Source: Acestrorhynchus altus (Eukaryota > Chordata > Actinopteri > Characiformes > Acestrorhynchidae). From it: a stretch of 64,000 nucleotides of DNA. Under the pieces are notes generated by a model. The model was not told the origin of the DNA. It saw only the letters and a program-made list of their open reading frames with translations, and did not search any database. Positions 13,301 to 22,950 of this stretch are shown here, in pieces (position 1 is the first letter of the stretch; every line of letters begins with the position of its first letter). The position numbers and the translations under genes were made by a program. The DNA lies in the NCBI GenBank assembly GCA_034509495.1, contig CM067507.1, forward strand, positions 32,119,888 to 32,183,887, in the 5' to 3' direction.

Positions 13301-15477
13301 CAGCATCATTCCAGAGGACACAGTTTCACTGCTCCACAGCTTAATGCTGGGGAGCTTTATATACCACTAGCTCACACATAGCATTGTGTATGGTGCCATG
13401 CAGGATGTTTATCTGCTTCAGAGAGTCCTATTCTGTTCTATAGGGGCTAAAGAAGGTGTGTGTGTGCATTTGTATCAGCAATGTGTGCAACTTAAAGTAG
13501 ATGAATGCACTCATTCGAAGGGGTGTCCACGAACATCTCCACTTATATTTGAGTGAATTTGTTTGTTAACAACTTCATAGTTATGGTTTTAAACCATACA
13601 TATCACACATCATGATCAGCTCCGTCTGGTAAAAACTGGACAGATTATTTCAGTGTACATGACTTGTGAGTCATAAGTATGTGTTGTGTGTGTTTTTTTT
13701 TACGTGATATTGTTTCAGGAAGAAGTGTTTGAGTCTCATACAAAGAGACCCAGGCTCACCATTAAGGATGTGGATGTGGTGAAGTATGCAAAAAGCAATC
13801 AGGTACTAGCAACTCTCTCCTCTGTCATCTCTCATTTATATCCACTTACTGCCCTGTAAATATTTTACCTGTTTACTTTAAGTTTCTAAACACTAATAAG
13901 GTAGGTCGACAAGACAGCAGTAGACTAATTAATCAGAATTGCAATATTTGTGTACTGTCATTAAAATCAACTAATGTTTCTCTGTTTAATTTGATTAATT
14001 CATATCCACAAATTAATTTATTGTAAAGTAAAGTGTGTGTGAGAAGAGTCAGTTTGATTTATAGCCCATCAGAGTTGCTGCATATAAAACAAATGAATTG
14101 TCTGGCGGTCTCTAAATGAAATCCATTACAAGCTTGGCATGTGCTCATGACCTGGATTTAGATGCCATTAAGAGTGACGAGCCAATGTATCATCTTGATG
14201 ATCATGGCAGGAAGAAGGTGCTCAGACAGTTTAAGTGTGCAGCCATAAATGTCCATATGTTATTAGATGCATTGGATACCTGAATGCTTGATTCATTAAT
14301 GAGTATATGCAGAATTACACCATCATGTCAAAATTCATTCTGTGTAAGATTCAGTTCTGTCTATATAGAGTGAAAGACAACATCCTACTAACCGGTCACA
14401 GAAGAAGACCATTCTGTAGCATAAAATATAATGAACCCTCATAGAAATAGGTTCTAGATTTATATCAAAAAGACGCTTTGTAGGGCTGCACATCGTCATT
14501 GCAATGTAGGTATGTACGATATTCACACTGTGAGACATGCAACGTCATGTAAGGCATTAAATTACATTTTCTGTTTGATACAAGAAAAGTAAAATTAATT
14601 TTCCATGTAAGATCAACCTGAAGCAGATTCTATTTGCCCAGTATTATTTATTTTACTCGAGTCCCTGATACACAGAGACAAATCTGTTGAAAATTCCTGT
14701 ATTTTTAATATCACAATATGTATCACAGAAAAATACAAATCTCAGTCAGATTTACTAATATTATGCAGCTCTAGTTCTTGGACCAGTGGCAATAAAAGGG
14801 CTAAACAAAACTATCTGTAAGAACCTCCATACTGTATAGAGCAGACTGTCCATCTTAGAGAAGAGCCATTCAAATGTGCAAAGCATTGAAACAAGTCTTT
14901 AGTTGTGGTGATTTAATATATAGCAAGCTAATGTTTAACCCTTCAAACCATCTCTATTTTTAGAGATACTTGCAATGTATGTTCTGTGGTTCAGTCCCAA
15001 ATGGCTTTTTAGTTGTATTTGCATAAAATCTAGTAATATTACTCTAGTGCCTCAGTCCACATGCTTCTTTCACTTTCAGTGATATTTCTGGATCTCTCAG
15101 CTGGTTCAGAAAAGTGCAAAGCATGCTCTTTAATGGTGGCATATAAAGCACATATTACACTTTCTGACTGTAGAGAGAAATACCAACTCTTGCACTCTGC
15201 TCCTTTAATCTGAACAAATAGATCAAACCCAGTTGACTTTACAATATCAGTGATGAAAGATTTTGTTTGTTTGACAGCCTTATTCTGTATAGAACTTTAG
15301 CCTTTATTAAAGAAACGTGTATGATTTTTCCCTTTGTTTTTCTTTTACTTTTAGCTAACAAGAATAAATGTGGCCACTCTGCAGGCCTGGCTAAAAGTTC
15401 AAGGAGTCACAGTAGGTGCAAGAGCAAAGAAGGAGGAGCTGGTGTCAAAGGTGATGCAGTGCCTGTATGAGCCATGA
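1564..15477 (+). CDS. c18orf63: C18orf63 orthologue (DUF4708 protein), 3' seven exons, N-terminus outside window
   Basis: Seven plus-strand exons (1564-1670, 2526-2622, 5228-5313, 5908-6091, 9673-10353, 13719-13802, 15355-15477) join without any phase conflict into 453 residues ending in TGA. From memory of the human protein I recognise the blocks NWCYIMPS, MKRGQIISIS, FKLVGEKLFTYPL, PLQFFPRVDL and, in the large exon, KFVPIFKN. The first ~160 residues are the end of the conserved DUF4708 region; the 227-codon exon is Ser/Pro/Gln-rich and probably disordered; the last 68 residues include a SAP-like helix pair. The first exon seen starts in phase 0 after a good acceptor, so exons coding roughly the first 170-200 residues must lie to the left. 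The biochemical function is unknown to me. It converges with dipk1c, as I recall for human 18q22. I saw no AATAAA in the first ~500 bases after the stop. Confidence 0.93.
1760..2110 (+). mobile_element. Tc1-like transposase remnant
   Basis: Near 2025-2080 the plus strand encodes IIPTVKHG, a stop, then RSIMVWGCM, a hallmark block of Tc1-type transposases (usually VKHGGGSIMVWG). The flanking sequence, including the agaaggaagccactgc type of run, is Tc1-like too. Stops and frameshifts make it a fossil. It lies between c18orf63 exons a and b. Confidence 0.75.
2526..2622 (+). CDS. c18orf63: c18orf63 exon b
   Basis: Acceptor tgtgtgtaactag (weak pyrimidine tract), donor gtacaa. One base completes the Ser codon, then 32 codons beginning MKRGQIISIS and ending ELQNHWTSM. 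It ends in phase 0. The pattern CPF.SY followed by HW is shared with the human protein as I recall it. Confidence 0.88.
3700..3835 (+). repeat. Dispersed repeat, copy 1
   Basis: The block cagacaggccacggctaggg followed by ttagctttcat, taattat and cagttta recurs at 5465-5590 with moderate divergence (gacaggccatgcctaaggag, and so on). The family is not recognised. The two copies lie in neighbouring introns of c18orf63. Confidence 0.55.
4336..4411 (+). repeat. (CA)n microsatellite
   Basis: About 38 CA units with a few G interruptions. ORFs reading poly-Thr-His through it (4292-4498 and 4311-4493) are artefacts of the repeat. Confidence 0.95.
5228..5313 (+). CDS. c18orf63: c18orf63 exon c
   Basis: Acceptor atctctctctccag, donor gtatct. 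It has 28 codons plus two bases, from YGYHLPPMHEDD to VYFKLVGEKLF. The split Thr codon (AC+A) is completed at 5908. An earlier GT (at GTTG|GTGAGA) looks like a better donor but breaks the frame with the next exon. Confidence 0.9.
5465..5595 (+). repeat. Dispersed repeat, copy 2
   Basis: This is the partner of the repeat at 3700-3835, with shared order of blocks: cagacaggcca, ttagctttcat, aattatgttcacagttta, ggtgctat, gcaatgtga. Family unknown. Confidence 0.55.
5908..6091 (+). CDS. c18orf63: c18orf63 exon d (most conserved exon)
   Basis: Acceptor atatggttcag, donor gtacga. One base plus 61 codons, with YPLCCIRTQPLQFFPRVDL followed by SDLRRVLDNICGFPVQ. This is the block closest to the human protein as I remember it and the firmest basis for the gene name. 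It ends in phase 0. Confidence 0.93.
8503..8665 (+). pseudogene. Partial duplicate of c18orf63 exon e inside the preceding intron
   Basis: About 160 bases are nearly identical to 9714-9866 in the large exon: both encode LPYGCASG, ISQLAPS and WPLTQPGHLSNINQTART. The copy carries an extra ~10 bases after the first CCTGTGCTG, then a stop directly after EELAPL. It is preceded by an acceptor-like tttgttctcag and followed by a donor-like gtaact, but splicing from the upstream exon (phase 0) would meet TGA within eight codons. It is probably an untranslated segmental copy. A (TTCA)n tract begins right at its 3' edge. Confidence 0.85.
8668..8730 (+). repeat. (TTCA)n microsatellite
   Basis: About 15 perfect four-base units, directly joined to the 3' end of the duplicated exon fragment at 8503-8665. 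Confidence 0.95.
9055..9215 (+). repeat. SINE-like element with A-rich end
   Basis: The run tattggaggaagcatgtgct, cttcaccctcctagtg, gggggagagtcc, tcaattg, then ggggtggaaaattggggtta and an A-rich tail resembles a teleost SINE 3' region as I remember it. The exact family is uncertain. Confidence 0.45.
9673..10353 (+). CDS. c18orf63: c18orf63 exon e (large Ser/Pro-rich exon)
   Basis: Acceptor ttctttttag, donor gtaagc. It is 227 codons long and in phase 0 at both ends. The composition is rich in Ser, Pro, Gln and Thr, with basic patches (VKRVHC, PLKRVTLPFSKNQKR) suggesting a nuclear protein. The motif TCKFVPIFKNKSL is the second segment I recognise from mammalian C18orf63. A long second frame (9621-9842) in the same DNA is a shadow. 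Confidence 0.92.
10596..11373 (-). mobile_element. Tc1/mariner element remnant with terminal inverted repeats
   Basis: The ends are inverted copies: tgcaaaattcgtaacaccca with gaagg on the left, and ccttctgggtgcagtttttt on the right. Read on the minus strand, the interior gives degenerate Tc1 transposase blocks in order: IFSD.SWF, a WGC motif, GTILTV-like and YINEVLQP, then HGQSHHQTYPCL, corresponding to the usual WPARSPDLSPIE region. Frameshifts and stops show that it is dead. It sits in the intron after the large exon of c18orf63. Confidence 0.75.
11466..11514 (+). repeat. Left arm of an inverted repeat split by a Tc1 element
   Basis: The segment gtttcccagagtttaagcct then agttctggactaca is the imperfect reverse complement of 12675-12724. 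Such GTTTCCCxGAC...CCTAGTCCTGGACTA palindromes recur in fish genomes as I remember. It looks like one arm of a short foldback element. Confidence 0.6.
11528..12674 (-). mobile_element. Tc1-like transposon, near full length, transposase degraded
   Basis: It begins cagtgcatcaggaaagtatt and ends with an eroded inverted partner (caatacttttgggatgcattg). Read on the minus strand it encodes a Tc1 transposase in pieces. The N-terminal DNA-binding part at 12550-12251 (VPISTVASIICIWKKFGTTR, then RAGRLAKMSDYGRRALV) is followed by frameshifted catalytic blocks, including IPTVKHGGMSIML and the region complementary to ctgttggaagac. The ~1.15-kb length is short of a full 1.6-kb Tc1, so internal deletion is likely. 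It has inserted inside an inverted-repeat element (arms 11466-11514 and 12675-12724). Confidence 0.88.
12675..12724 (+). repeat. Right arm of the split inverted repeat
   Basis: tttagtccatgactaggcct followed by aatccatgtccaggaaaatg is the imperfect reverse complement of 11466-11514, on the far side of the Tc1 insertion. Confidence 0.6.
13178..13552 (-). mobile_element. Non-autonomous Tc1-like element (TCCAAATGTTTGTGGACACC family), minus copy
   Basis: This matches, in reverse, the family at 27555 and 39614: the aaggggtgtccacgaacatc end, a block complementary to gcactgctgtcc-type text, the tgctccacagctta run, and gagctttatataccactagc. No transposase frame remains. Confidence 0.7.
13719..13802 (+). 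CDS. c18orf63: c18orf63 exon f
   Basis: Acceptor gatattgtttcag, donor gtacta. It has 28 codons, phase 0 at both ends, starting EEVFESHTKRPRLT and ending VVKYAKSNQ. The FESxxxxxPRL pattern resembles a stretch near the end of human C18orf63 as I recall it. The exon leads into the SAP-like region. Confidence 0.88.
14935..15130 (+). repeat. Dispersed repeat related to 16331-16420 and 59025-59180
   Basis: The block acccttcaaaccatctctat with tttttag and atgtatgttctgtgg recurs at 16355-16412. The following ctcagtccacatgcttcttt with tctctcagctggt recurs at 59032-59085. The family is unknown; the two blocks may be parts of one longer element. Confidence 0.5.
15355..15477 (+). CDS. c18orf63: c18orf63 terminal exon with SAP-like motif
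   Basis: Acceptor ttcttttacttttag. It has 40 codons and a TGA. The segment INVATLQAWLKVQGVTV then AKKEELVSKVMQCL fits the SAP pattern: a helix with L..WL, a G-V turn, then KKxELV in the second helix. SAP motifs usually bind DNA. I do not remember this tail in the human protein, so it may be lost there or present in some isoforms only. Confidence 0.9.
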   Translation, partial: LTRINVATLQAWLKVQGVTVGARAKKEELVSKVMQCLYEP

Positions 15478-15878
15478 GGCAGTGGAGTCAGCGTATAGGG
15501 TTCCCCTCTCTAGTAATCCACACCTGAACAGTTCACATTAATTTCGTTGTGCTCTTGGACTTCGTCTTCAGTGACAAATTTAGAGTGATGTTTAAATGTT
15601 TTCATTGTGGGTTAAACTGTATTTCATAGACTTGGCATTAGAAATATAACACAATTCATATTAACCAGATCAGATCTTTGTCTGCAGCGTTAATGTATTT
15701 GTTTATTTATTGCTTTGAACATGTTTACCTGATCTGCTCGAGGTTCCTGTTAAAGAGTTTATTTAAAATGTGCATACATAACATGTAGAAGGTCCTACTG
15801 GGATATGACAAAAATATAAAGGTTTTCATAGTGTTCCATTGTCTCCTTTGTATTTTTGGTTTAGCAATTCTTACATTA

Positions 15879-16317
15879 TCAGCCATAGCATTATGACCAC
15901 CTCCTTGTTTCAACACTCACTGTCCAATTCATAAGCTCCACCATTTATAAGCTCCTCCAACTCTACCATACAGGAGCATTTTGTAGTTCCTTAATTATAG
16001 AATGTAGGCAGGAGTGACACTGACATGGTGTGTGCTTTGATGGTACAAGTTGGTCAGACCCAGCAGTTCAGCTGGAGTGTTTAAACCCCTTAGTGTCAAT
16101 GCTGGACTTGCAAACAGTCCATCAACCAGAAATATCCACCCAACAGTGTCCTGTGGGCAGCGACCTGTGAGCACTGATGAAGGAGTAGAAGATGACCAAC
16201 ACAAACTGTGCAGAAACAGATGAGCTTCTGTCTCTGACTTTACATCTTAGAAGTGGAGAATCTGTGTAGGAGAGTGTAATAGAATGGAGAGTGTTGAAAC
16301 AAGGAGTTGTTCATAGT
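15879..16317 (+). repeat. Palindromic interspersed element with terminal inverted repeats
   Basis: The left end contains attatgaccacctccttgtt with tcaacactc; the right end contains gagtgttgaaacaaggagtt, its reverse complement. Internal blocks gtgacactgacatggtg and gatgaaggagtagaagatga occur in a very abundant fish repeat that I know from sequence text but cannot name. Partial copies lie at 48880-49010 and 60693-60885. It lies ~400 bp past the c18orf63 stop codon. Confidence 0.7.
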
Positions 16318-16330
16318 CAGAGTGAGCAAC

Positions 16331-16420
16331 TAATATATTGCAAGTTCATGTTTTACCCTTCAAACCAACTCTATTTTTAGGTTGAAGCAGCTACTTACAC
16401 GATGTATGTTCTGTGGCTAC
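16331..16420 (+). repeat. Dispersed repeat, second copy
   Basis: It shares atattgcaagttcatgtttt, acccttcaaacca.ctctatttttag and atgtatgttctgtgg with 14935-15010. Family unknown. Confidence 0.5.
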
Positions 16421-18650
16421 TTAATTAGTATGTAGTTCACAGTGAACATTATGAAAGGATTGGCTTTTTGTATTAAAAATTATTTCCAGCCATGAATTAC
16501 TATTAATCATTAATTCTAAACTCAATTGGCCTGTAATAGTGAGAATAGTGTCTCTGTCATTGCCGCTCCATGCTGGAAAGGTGATACTGCACTATATAAC
16601 TTTATATATATGTACTCTACTCTACCTTTTTTAACACTTGAAAAAGCAGCACATTTGGGCCCCAGAAGTTCTCAGTGATCTTCCTGTAAAACTCACACAG
16701 AGAATTTCTGATGACAGTGGGTTCTGGGTGCTGCTGCTGCAGAGAAGTGTCTGATGCAAGTGTGAAAGAAAGCTCTGATGGTGGCTCAGGCAGGCCCTAA
16801 TGACTTGCTTGTGATGACAGGGAATGGGGATCTGGAGGATTTTGACTGAAATGGAAATTGACCCAAGCCTCTTTGATGGCTAATGAAGGAACCAAAACTC
16901 ACTTTCAGCTTTTTGAAAATGCAACGTCGTCTGGCCTTTTTAAGGACTTTTTGCTTGAAAAAAGGACTAATGACTTGTACAAATCTGATTCAGAGATGTG
17001 TACAGCAGGAGGAGTTCATGCAAGGCTAGGACTGGTGTCCAAGTCCTGTGTGCATTTTAAGTTTTTAATTGTGAGTTTTTTTAAATGAGATTTTAATTTG
17101 AAACAGATTGCCCTTCATGCCTGTATGTTAGAGCAACTGTTTGTGATTAAATGTTTTCATATATCTTGACTCTTTATGGATTGAAGGGATGTTTGTGACA
17201 GTGAGGAGCAATTATTGTTGTAATTAACTGCACTGGTAACACCCAAGCACATGGGTGAAAATGGCCTTGTGGTTTTCATTTCCAAGGAAACTGATGGTTT
17301 AGATCTTCTGCAGAAAGTACAGTCAAGCGGCAGGGTACAATTCAGCATGTGTGTGGGGATCATTTAAGAATAGGTTCTTGCTTGTTTTATTTTCAGTTTC
17401 CCAGCATCCTTAGTGTGGGTGTGCGTGTGCAATGACGTTTCTATCGTTCAGTTTTCCCTTTCATTCTCCAGTCACTTTTTCATACAAATGCTGCTTGATA
17501 GACACTTGTCAATTCCTCTTTGAATCCAGAGTGAAGAAAAACAATGCTCTAGTTTTCAAGCACCCAAAGGCAGGTCATCAGGTGTGCAGCTCCAGATGGG
17601 GATGCATGCTCTTTGAGAGTGATGGTTCTTCAGAAACACAGTACGTTTGAAAGGCAGGCGCCACAGGGTACATATACACATTCCTCCACCTGAAACAAGC
17701 TGAATCATGCTCCAGGATTACAGTTCAGTGCTCTAGGCTGCTCTAGGCAGCCATCGTTTACCTGAGCTCTGACCTGGCAGACGTGAGCTTTAAATCCTCT
17801 CACTAATTTCTGGATAACGGCCAATGCATATTTAACTGAGCTGTTAAGGTTTATGGTAGTGTTAACAAGTGGTAAGGTGCAGTCTGCTGGGAAAGTGCTG
17901 CACATGATTTGTGCACATGATCCTGTCCTTAGACAACCTGGATGTCATTTATAGATCATTTTCAGGACATAAACTATTGAGGCTCTATTAGGATTTCTTT
18001 TCAAGCTTTACTAGAAGGTAAATCTGTATTTGTCTTAGTAGGCTGCAATTTCCCTCTATGATTAATAAAGTAATTATGATGAGAGTCAGTACATGGAAGT
18101 TACAAACCATGAACCTCAAACGATGTTGTTTTCTAACTGAAAAGTAAATCCAGCTGAACCAAAACGTGTCTAAAACAGGTTGATTCCAAAGCTCCAAGCA
18201 TTGTTGATTTACTATTAATGCCCTCCTATTCTGTTTTATCTTTTAATCTTGTTTTAATCTTTTAAAATCTTTTTAAAGATAAATAGTTTGACAGAATAGA
18301 GAACACTATCATAGAGAACACTACAACCTTTGATCACAAAGGTAAGGAGCAGCTAAAAATGCTGCTACTAGGCTGACCAGTGTTGTCAAAAGTGGTGGTC
18401 AGGGATTCTAGACTACAGTCCATCTCCACTGTCTGAATACAACCTCTTTTTTAAATGATTTTAAATCAGAAAGCTGTATAACATTAATCAAAATCCAAAT
18501 ATAGACTACTTTTTTCACAGGCTTTTTTGTGCCACATAATATTTGGGGTGTTTGAGTTTGTTTGAGTGATAAATTATCTTGACAGTTCAGAAGAGCAGTT
18601 TCTTCAAACATACTCTTTGAAATGCTTCCACACAGACATGCTTGCTGCAT

Positions 18651-18780
18651 TACATTTACATGTATGGCATTTGGCAATCACTCTTTTCCAGAGTGACTTA
18701 CAGAATTACTTTGCTGTTCACACTGAAAATATCATTAGCTAGTTTGTAGAGGCAGGAATCCTGGGATAAGATGCTACCAA
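18651..18780 (+). repeat. SINE-like repeat (TTTACATTTAC...AGAGTGACTTACA family)
   Basis: ttacatttacatgtatggca followed by tttggcaatcactcttttcc and agagtgacttacagaattac matches the repeats at 41524-41645 and 45165-45312. The core CAGAGCGACTTACA is very common in teleost interspersed repeats. Confidence 0.65.
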
Positions 18781-20029
18781 ATACAAATATCATACCTTGA
18801 TATCCAATGCTCATCATATTACACAAAACATAGTACAATTCTAAGCCTATCATGAGTTAGGAAAGTCAGCATTCACAGTACTGCACTTCACACTGGTTAT
18901 TCAGCCAAATGCTGCAAATTGTTTCTTTCTTTTTTTAACGTTTTCTTTCAAATAATGTTTGTTTGGTGCGTAGTTATGTGGCTACTGCCATCCTTCTCAA
19001 TTTAATCCAGCCAATAAAAGGAAAATCAGCATGTTTTAGTAAATGAACAGGGTTTTAAATAGGCTTGTGAAACCTCAGCTACATGCTTATTATTGATTCA
19101 TATAAAAAAACAACTTAAAATACTCAGTAAATGCATTCTATGGTGCTTTTAAAAGTAATTAGGTTTGGTAAAGGGCATGTTGGATTATCTGTTATGTGTA
19201 GAGTTGTCTTAAAATCTAAGAATTTTAGTGATAAAATAATGTTCTTATACTAAAGAACACATTAATGGAAGTATTTTTTCTTATGCATTTAGTTCTATAG
19301 CCTTGGTAACATATGTTAACAATATAGGTTCTAAGCAGAACACCCACAGTGCCGTGATACAAGGTTAGGTCATGGAGCAGTTTCTCTTATATGTTGTACA
19401 TGACTGTGTCCGGCTGAGTGGTAAAAGGGAGAAGAATCTTTGTGTTGTAAGCGTGTTAATGCGTGTGTGATGTGAAAGAGACCAGCCTTAACAAGGAGCA
19501 GGTGGCAGCTGCATGACTGTTGGTCTCTACAGGATTTAGTTAACCCTTCCATTGCTATTGCGCTCTTACACTTTTGCCTCATTCTTCACTGCAAAGCTGT
19601 TTAGTGCAGGATTAGTCCTGGCAAACACCGCCGGTCTTGAGTTCTGCGGCATCGTCTGCATTTGGTTTCACTGTGGAATTAGGGGGAGCCAACTGGCTTG
19701 TGTGAACGCTGTGCAGAAGAAAGGCATTTGGAAGCAAATTTATCATCATTATGTTTCTGTGGATGTTTAACAACATTCCCGCAAATAGGGTGCTTGATGC
19801 CACTGCTTTTGCTCAATTTGTTCGGGTATGGGAATTATGGCTAGTTCAGTCTTTGCTGTGACTTCACTTTAGTGCTTTCATGAACCACTTTTTTGATACC
19901 ACTTGAAAACAAATAATATCTCTTGATCATTGCAAACGTCACAGGAAGCTGGAGACAATTACTCATAACAAGTTAGTTAAACACAGACCTAAAACAAACA
20001 TTTTGCTCCCAAATTCAGTTTTTTCTGTA

Positions 20030-20215
20030 TTTCTATCAAAAAAAGTGCCAAACATTTCCCAACTCCCAGCACTTACTGTTAAGCATGGTGGTGGTAGTAT
20101 TGTGCTCAGTGGAACTGGTACATTGCACAAAGTGTGTGGAATAATTAACCTCAGAATTTTTCATCATAATCTCAAACCATCATCTTAAGTGTTGCAACAG
20201 GAGAGCTGTCCAATA
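20030..20215 (+). mobile_element. Tc1-like transposase fragment
   Basis: Read on plus, 20072-20120 gives LTVKHGGGSIVLSGTGTLHK, the Tc1 block before the third catalytic region. Only about 180 bases are recognisable. Confidence 0.7.
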
Positions 20216-22911
20216 TTGGCATGAAATGCCAGGACATTCGGGCAAAAATGTCTTTTTACATTGACTCCAGTCATATTTGGAATCTATTATTGGGGATGTG
20301 GGGTCAAATAACTGTCATGTCAGTCATTTTTAAGGACTGCACTCTCCCACGTCAGTAAAGATTTTGGAATCTTTTATCTTCTGTTAAACAAGTTGTAAAA
20401 TAACCTCAGATTATTTTGATCATGTCCAAAATAAAATTCCCTGGAAAAGCAGTGTTTGGCAGGATTTCCCAGTTCTGAGAAAATTGAGGCATTAGGTTTA
20501 GGTTTAGTTCTGTGGCAAATGTTCATGCCTATCGATTTTGTTTCCGAGTGGTTGCAGACAAGGGTGCAACTGTTGCACATAGTGTAGTGTAGTTATTGTG
20601 AAATATTTTTTTTTGTTATAACTGTAAGCGTGCCATAAAATTATCATACTCTAATTCTTTATCAGTGATCAGTCCATGTAATTTGCATGTTCTTTTGGAG
20701 AAGGTGGCAGAGCAAACCAAGAAGCCACTGCCATCGTTACGTCACCTCCCCAGGTAAGATTAGTCCTGTCTGAATAGGACTTTTCATTGAGAGTCAAGTT
20801 TTTTTCCTTCTTAATGTTTCCATTTTAGAGATGGCAGGTTTTTGCATGACAGTGAGATTGTCCATGTATTAATTCCTGCCAATACTGGAGTATCAGCATA
20901 TACTTCTGTGAAACTTTCTCATAGTTATGATATTATTTTTCCATAATATATGGTGAGTATCGTGTTTTGGTACTGTAGTAAGCACAATGTCAAGTTGACC
21001 ACTAAATCAGCTTGGAAAAGTAATATAACAATTAGTTGTGGTTGAGAAGGTCTGGCTGGCAGCAGGACAATAGGGAGGTTGTGTTTGTGGGAGCACTTGA
21101 GCGGAAAAGAGTAGGTGGATATGCCATGACTGCATAAAGGAGTCAAGTGTATTGAAATGAGTCTTTATGGCATTCATACCGACAGTGTAAAGAGCTGGTG
21201 GAAGAGTTGGTGAGAGTTGTTTTCGGTAGGCCATTCCAGTCCATTCTGTGGAGGGTGGATATTCCATTACAACATTTTATATCTGAAGCCTGAAAGCTCT
21301 CTGGCTCAGCTGAGTCGCCCATAAAGTAAATTCACAAAAGACGGATCCTGATCCTGTAGTGACCTGTGTTCATACACAGAAACGTTTAGTTCTACATTTT
21401 ACCAAATGCACAAAAACTCATAAAAGGCATTTATTTCCACTTCTGTTTGAAAGAAGTGAGTAATTCATGTGAAATGGATTTCATGTCGCAGTGGTTTTGG
21501 GGGCTGTGCAACATTTCCGCTGGAGACATCTGTTCAGTATCATGGTATCTGCTTTCCATTTTTGTGAAAGAACATAGATAGCCGTTGTTTGATTTCCCTT
21601 AAACCAAATATGAAGTGTAGTGAGGGCGCTAGAGCCGGCCATGTTATCCATTAAGTGTGCTTTACCCTGCCTTATGAAATATCATGAATGTCCCCCTTAT
21701 AACGATACTCCCTACTGGCTTGTATAGAGAATGGATTTCAGGCGGTCAGTGCCAGGCGTAAAAATGGTCCATTGTGCTTTTGAACTCGGTGAACTGAGGC
21801 ACAGATGTAAGAATGGCCTCTGTTCAAACAGAGAGCCTGAAGTAAAAGAAATGTTATCTGGAGGATTTCATGGCTATTCCTTTAAAAGGGCTGGAGGCGG
21901 TAATGACCACTGGCTATTTTGTGGAATGCATTATAGACTTCTCATAAAACATTATCAGACTGAGAAGCAGGTCTTTATTTTTATTGTGAGATTCATGTAG
22001 CTGAGATCCTGCTGAGGTAGTTAATGTTCTTCGGAAAATAGAGTAACACTACAGGAGCTGGACTAGTTTTTCAAGAGAAGGCTTCATAGTTTAATTTGTG
22101 AAATTTGACAGGCTTGGTAGACAGAATTTCAAATTCACTGAATTTTTTGTGGTGGAATAAAGTGGATTTATATTTTCAGTAACAACCCCAAATAAGAAAA
22201 CCCCATTAAAAACCTTCATCTTTTTGAACATATTTGAACATATGGACATTTGATCTTCATCGAAACAATATTGAGAGATGTAGGTTGTATGAATAAACAT
22301 TGAACGGAAGATATTTTCAATAATTTGTGAACATAATTATTAAAAATCTTGTGAAGAAAAAGGAAAAAATACGCCCCCACATTTATGATTAGACCATCTT
22401 TTGAGGAAGCTCTCATTTAAATCTCAGAGATTAGTTTGGTTTGTTCTTGATTATTGAAGTGAGTGATGAATGGTGAGGAAGTGAGGAATGGTAAAAATGT
22501 ATTTACATAATTTATATATGTTTTTAAATCTTATTAGGCAGTTACATAAAATCATGCTTGCAAACATTAATATGGACTGAAAGTTTAAAATAGTCTGGGT
22601 TTCTCAGTGAGCTGCAAGAGGAACCAAAGAAAACTAAATCAAACTACCACCATGATTATTGCAGTTTTCTGAAGGTTAAACAATAAATGTTACTTGGTCA
22701 TCAAGGATGACCTGCATTGAGCACAGAAAATAGTGACCCTTTTTAAAGAAAATAAGGTGTACAGAGACTGGAGCTCTTCCCAGAAAACTCATGGACTTTG
22801 GTCTAAACATATGGCCAGATCTCAGGTCAGAATCTAAACCGCATTTTGCAGGGATTATCAAAAAGCACCTAAGAGGCATGCTTGCCAATGTGCTCTCCCC
22901 AAAGGTCTTTA

Positions 22912-22914
<3 letters not shown>

Positions 22915-22945
<31 letters not shown>
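22915..22945 (+). repeat. (GA)n microsatellite
   Basis: About 15 GA units. The minus-strand Leu-Ser run at the end of the 22909-23190 ORF comes from it. Confidence 0.95.

Positions 22946-22950
<5 letters not shown>

Noticed and set aside
17521..17650. Exon-like stretch after cctctttgaatccag
   Set aside because: No good donor keeps a frame and the peptide has no recognisable character; probably chance.
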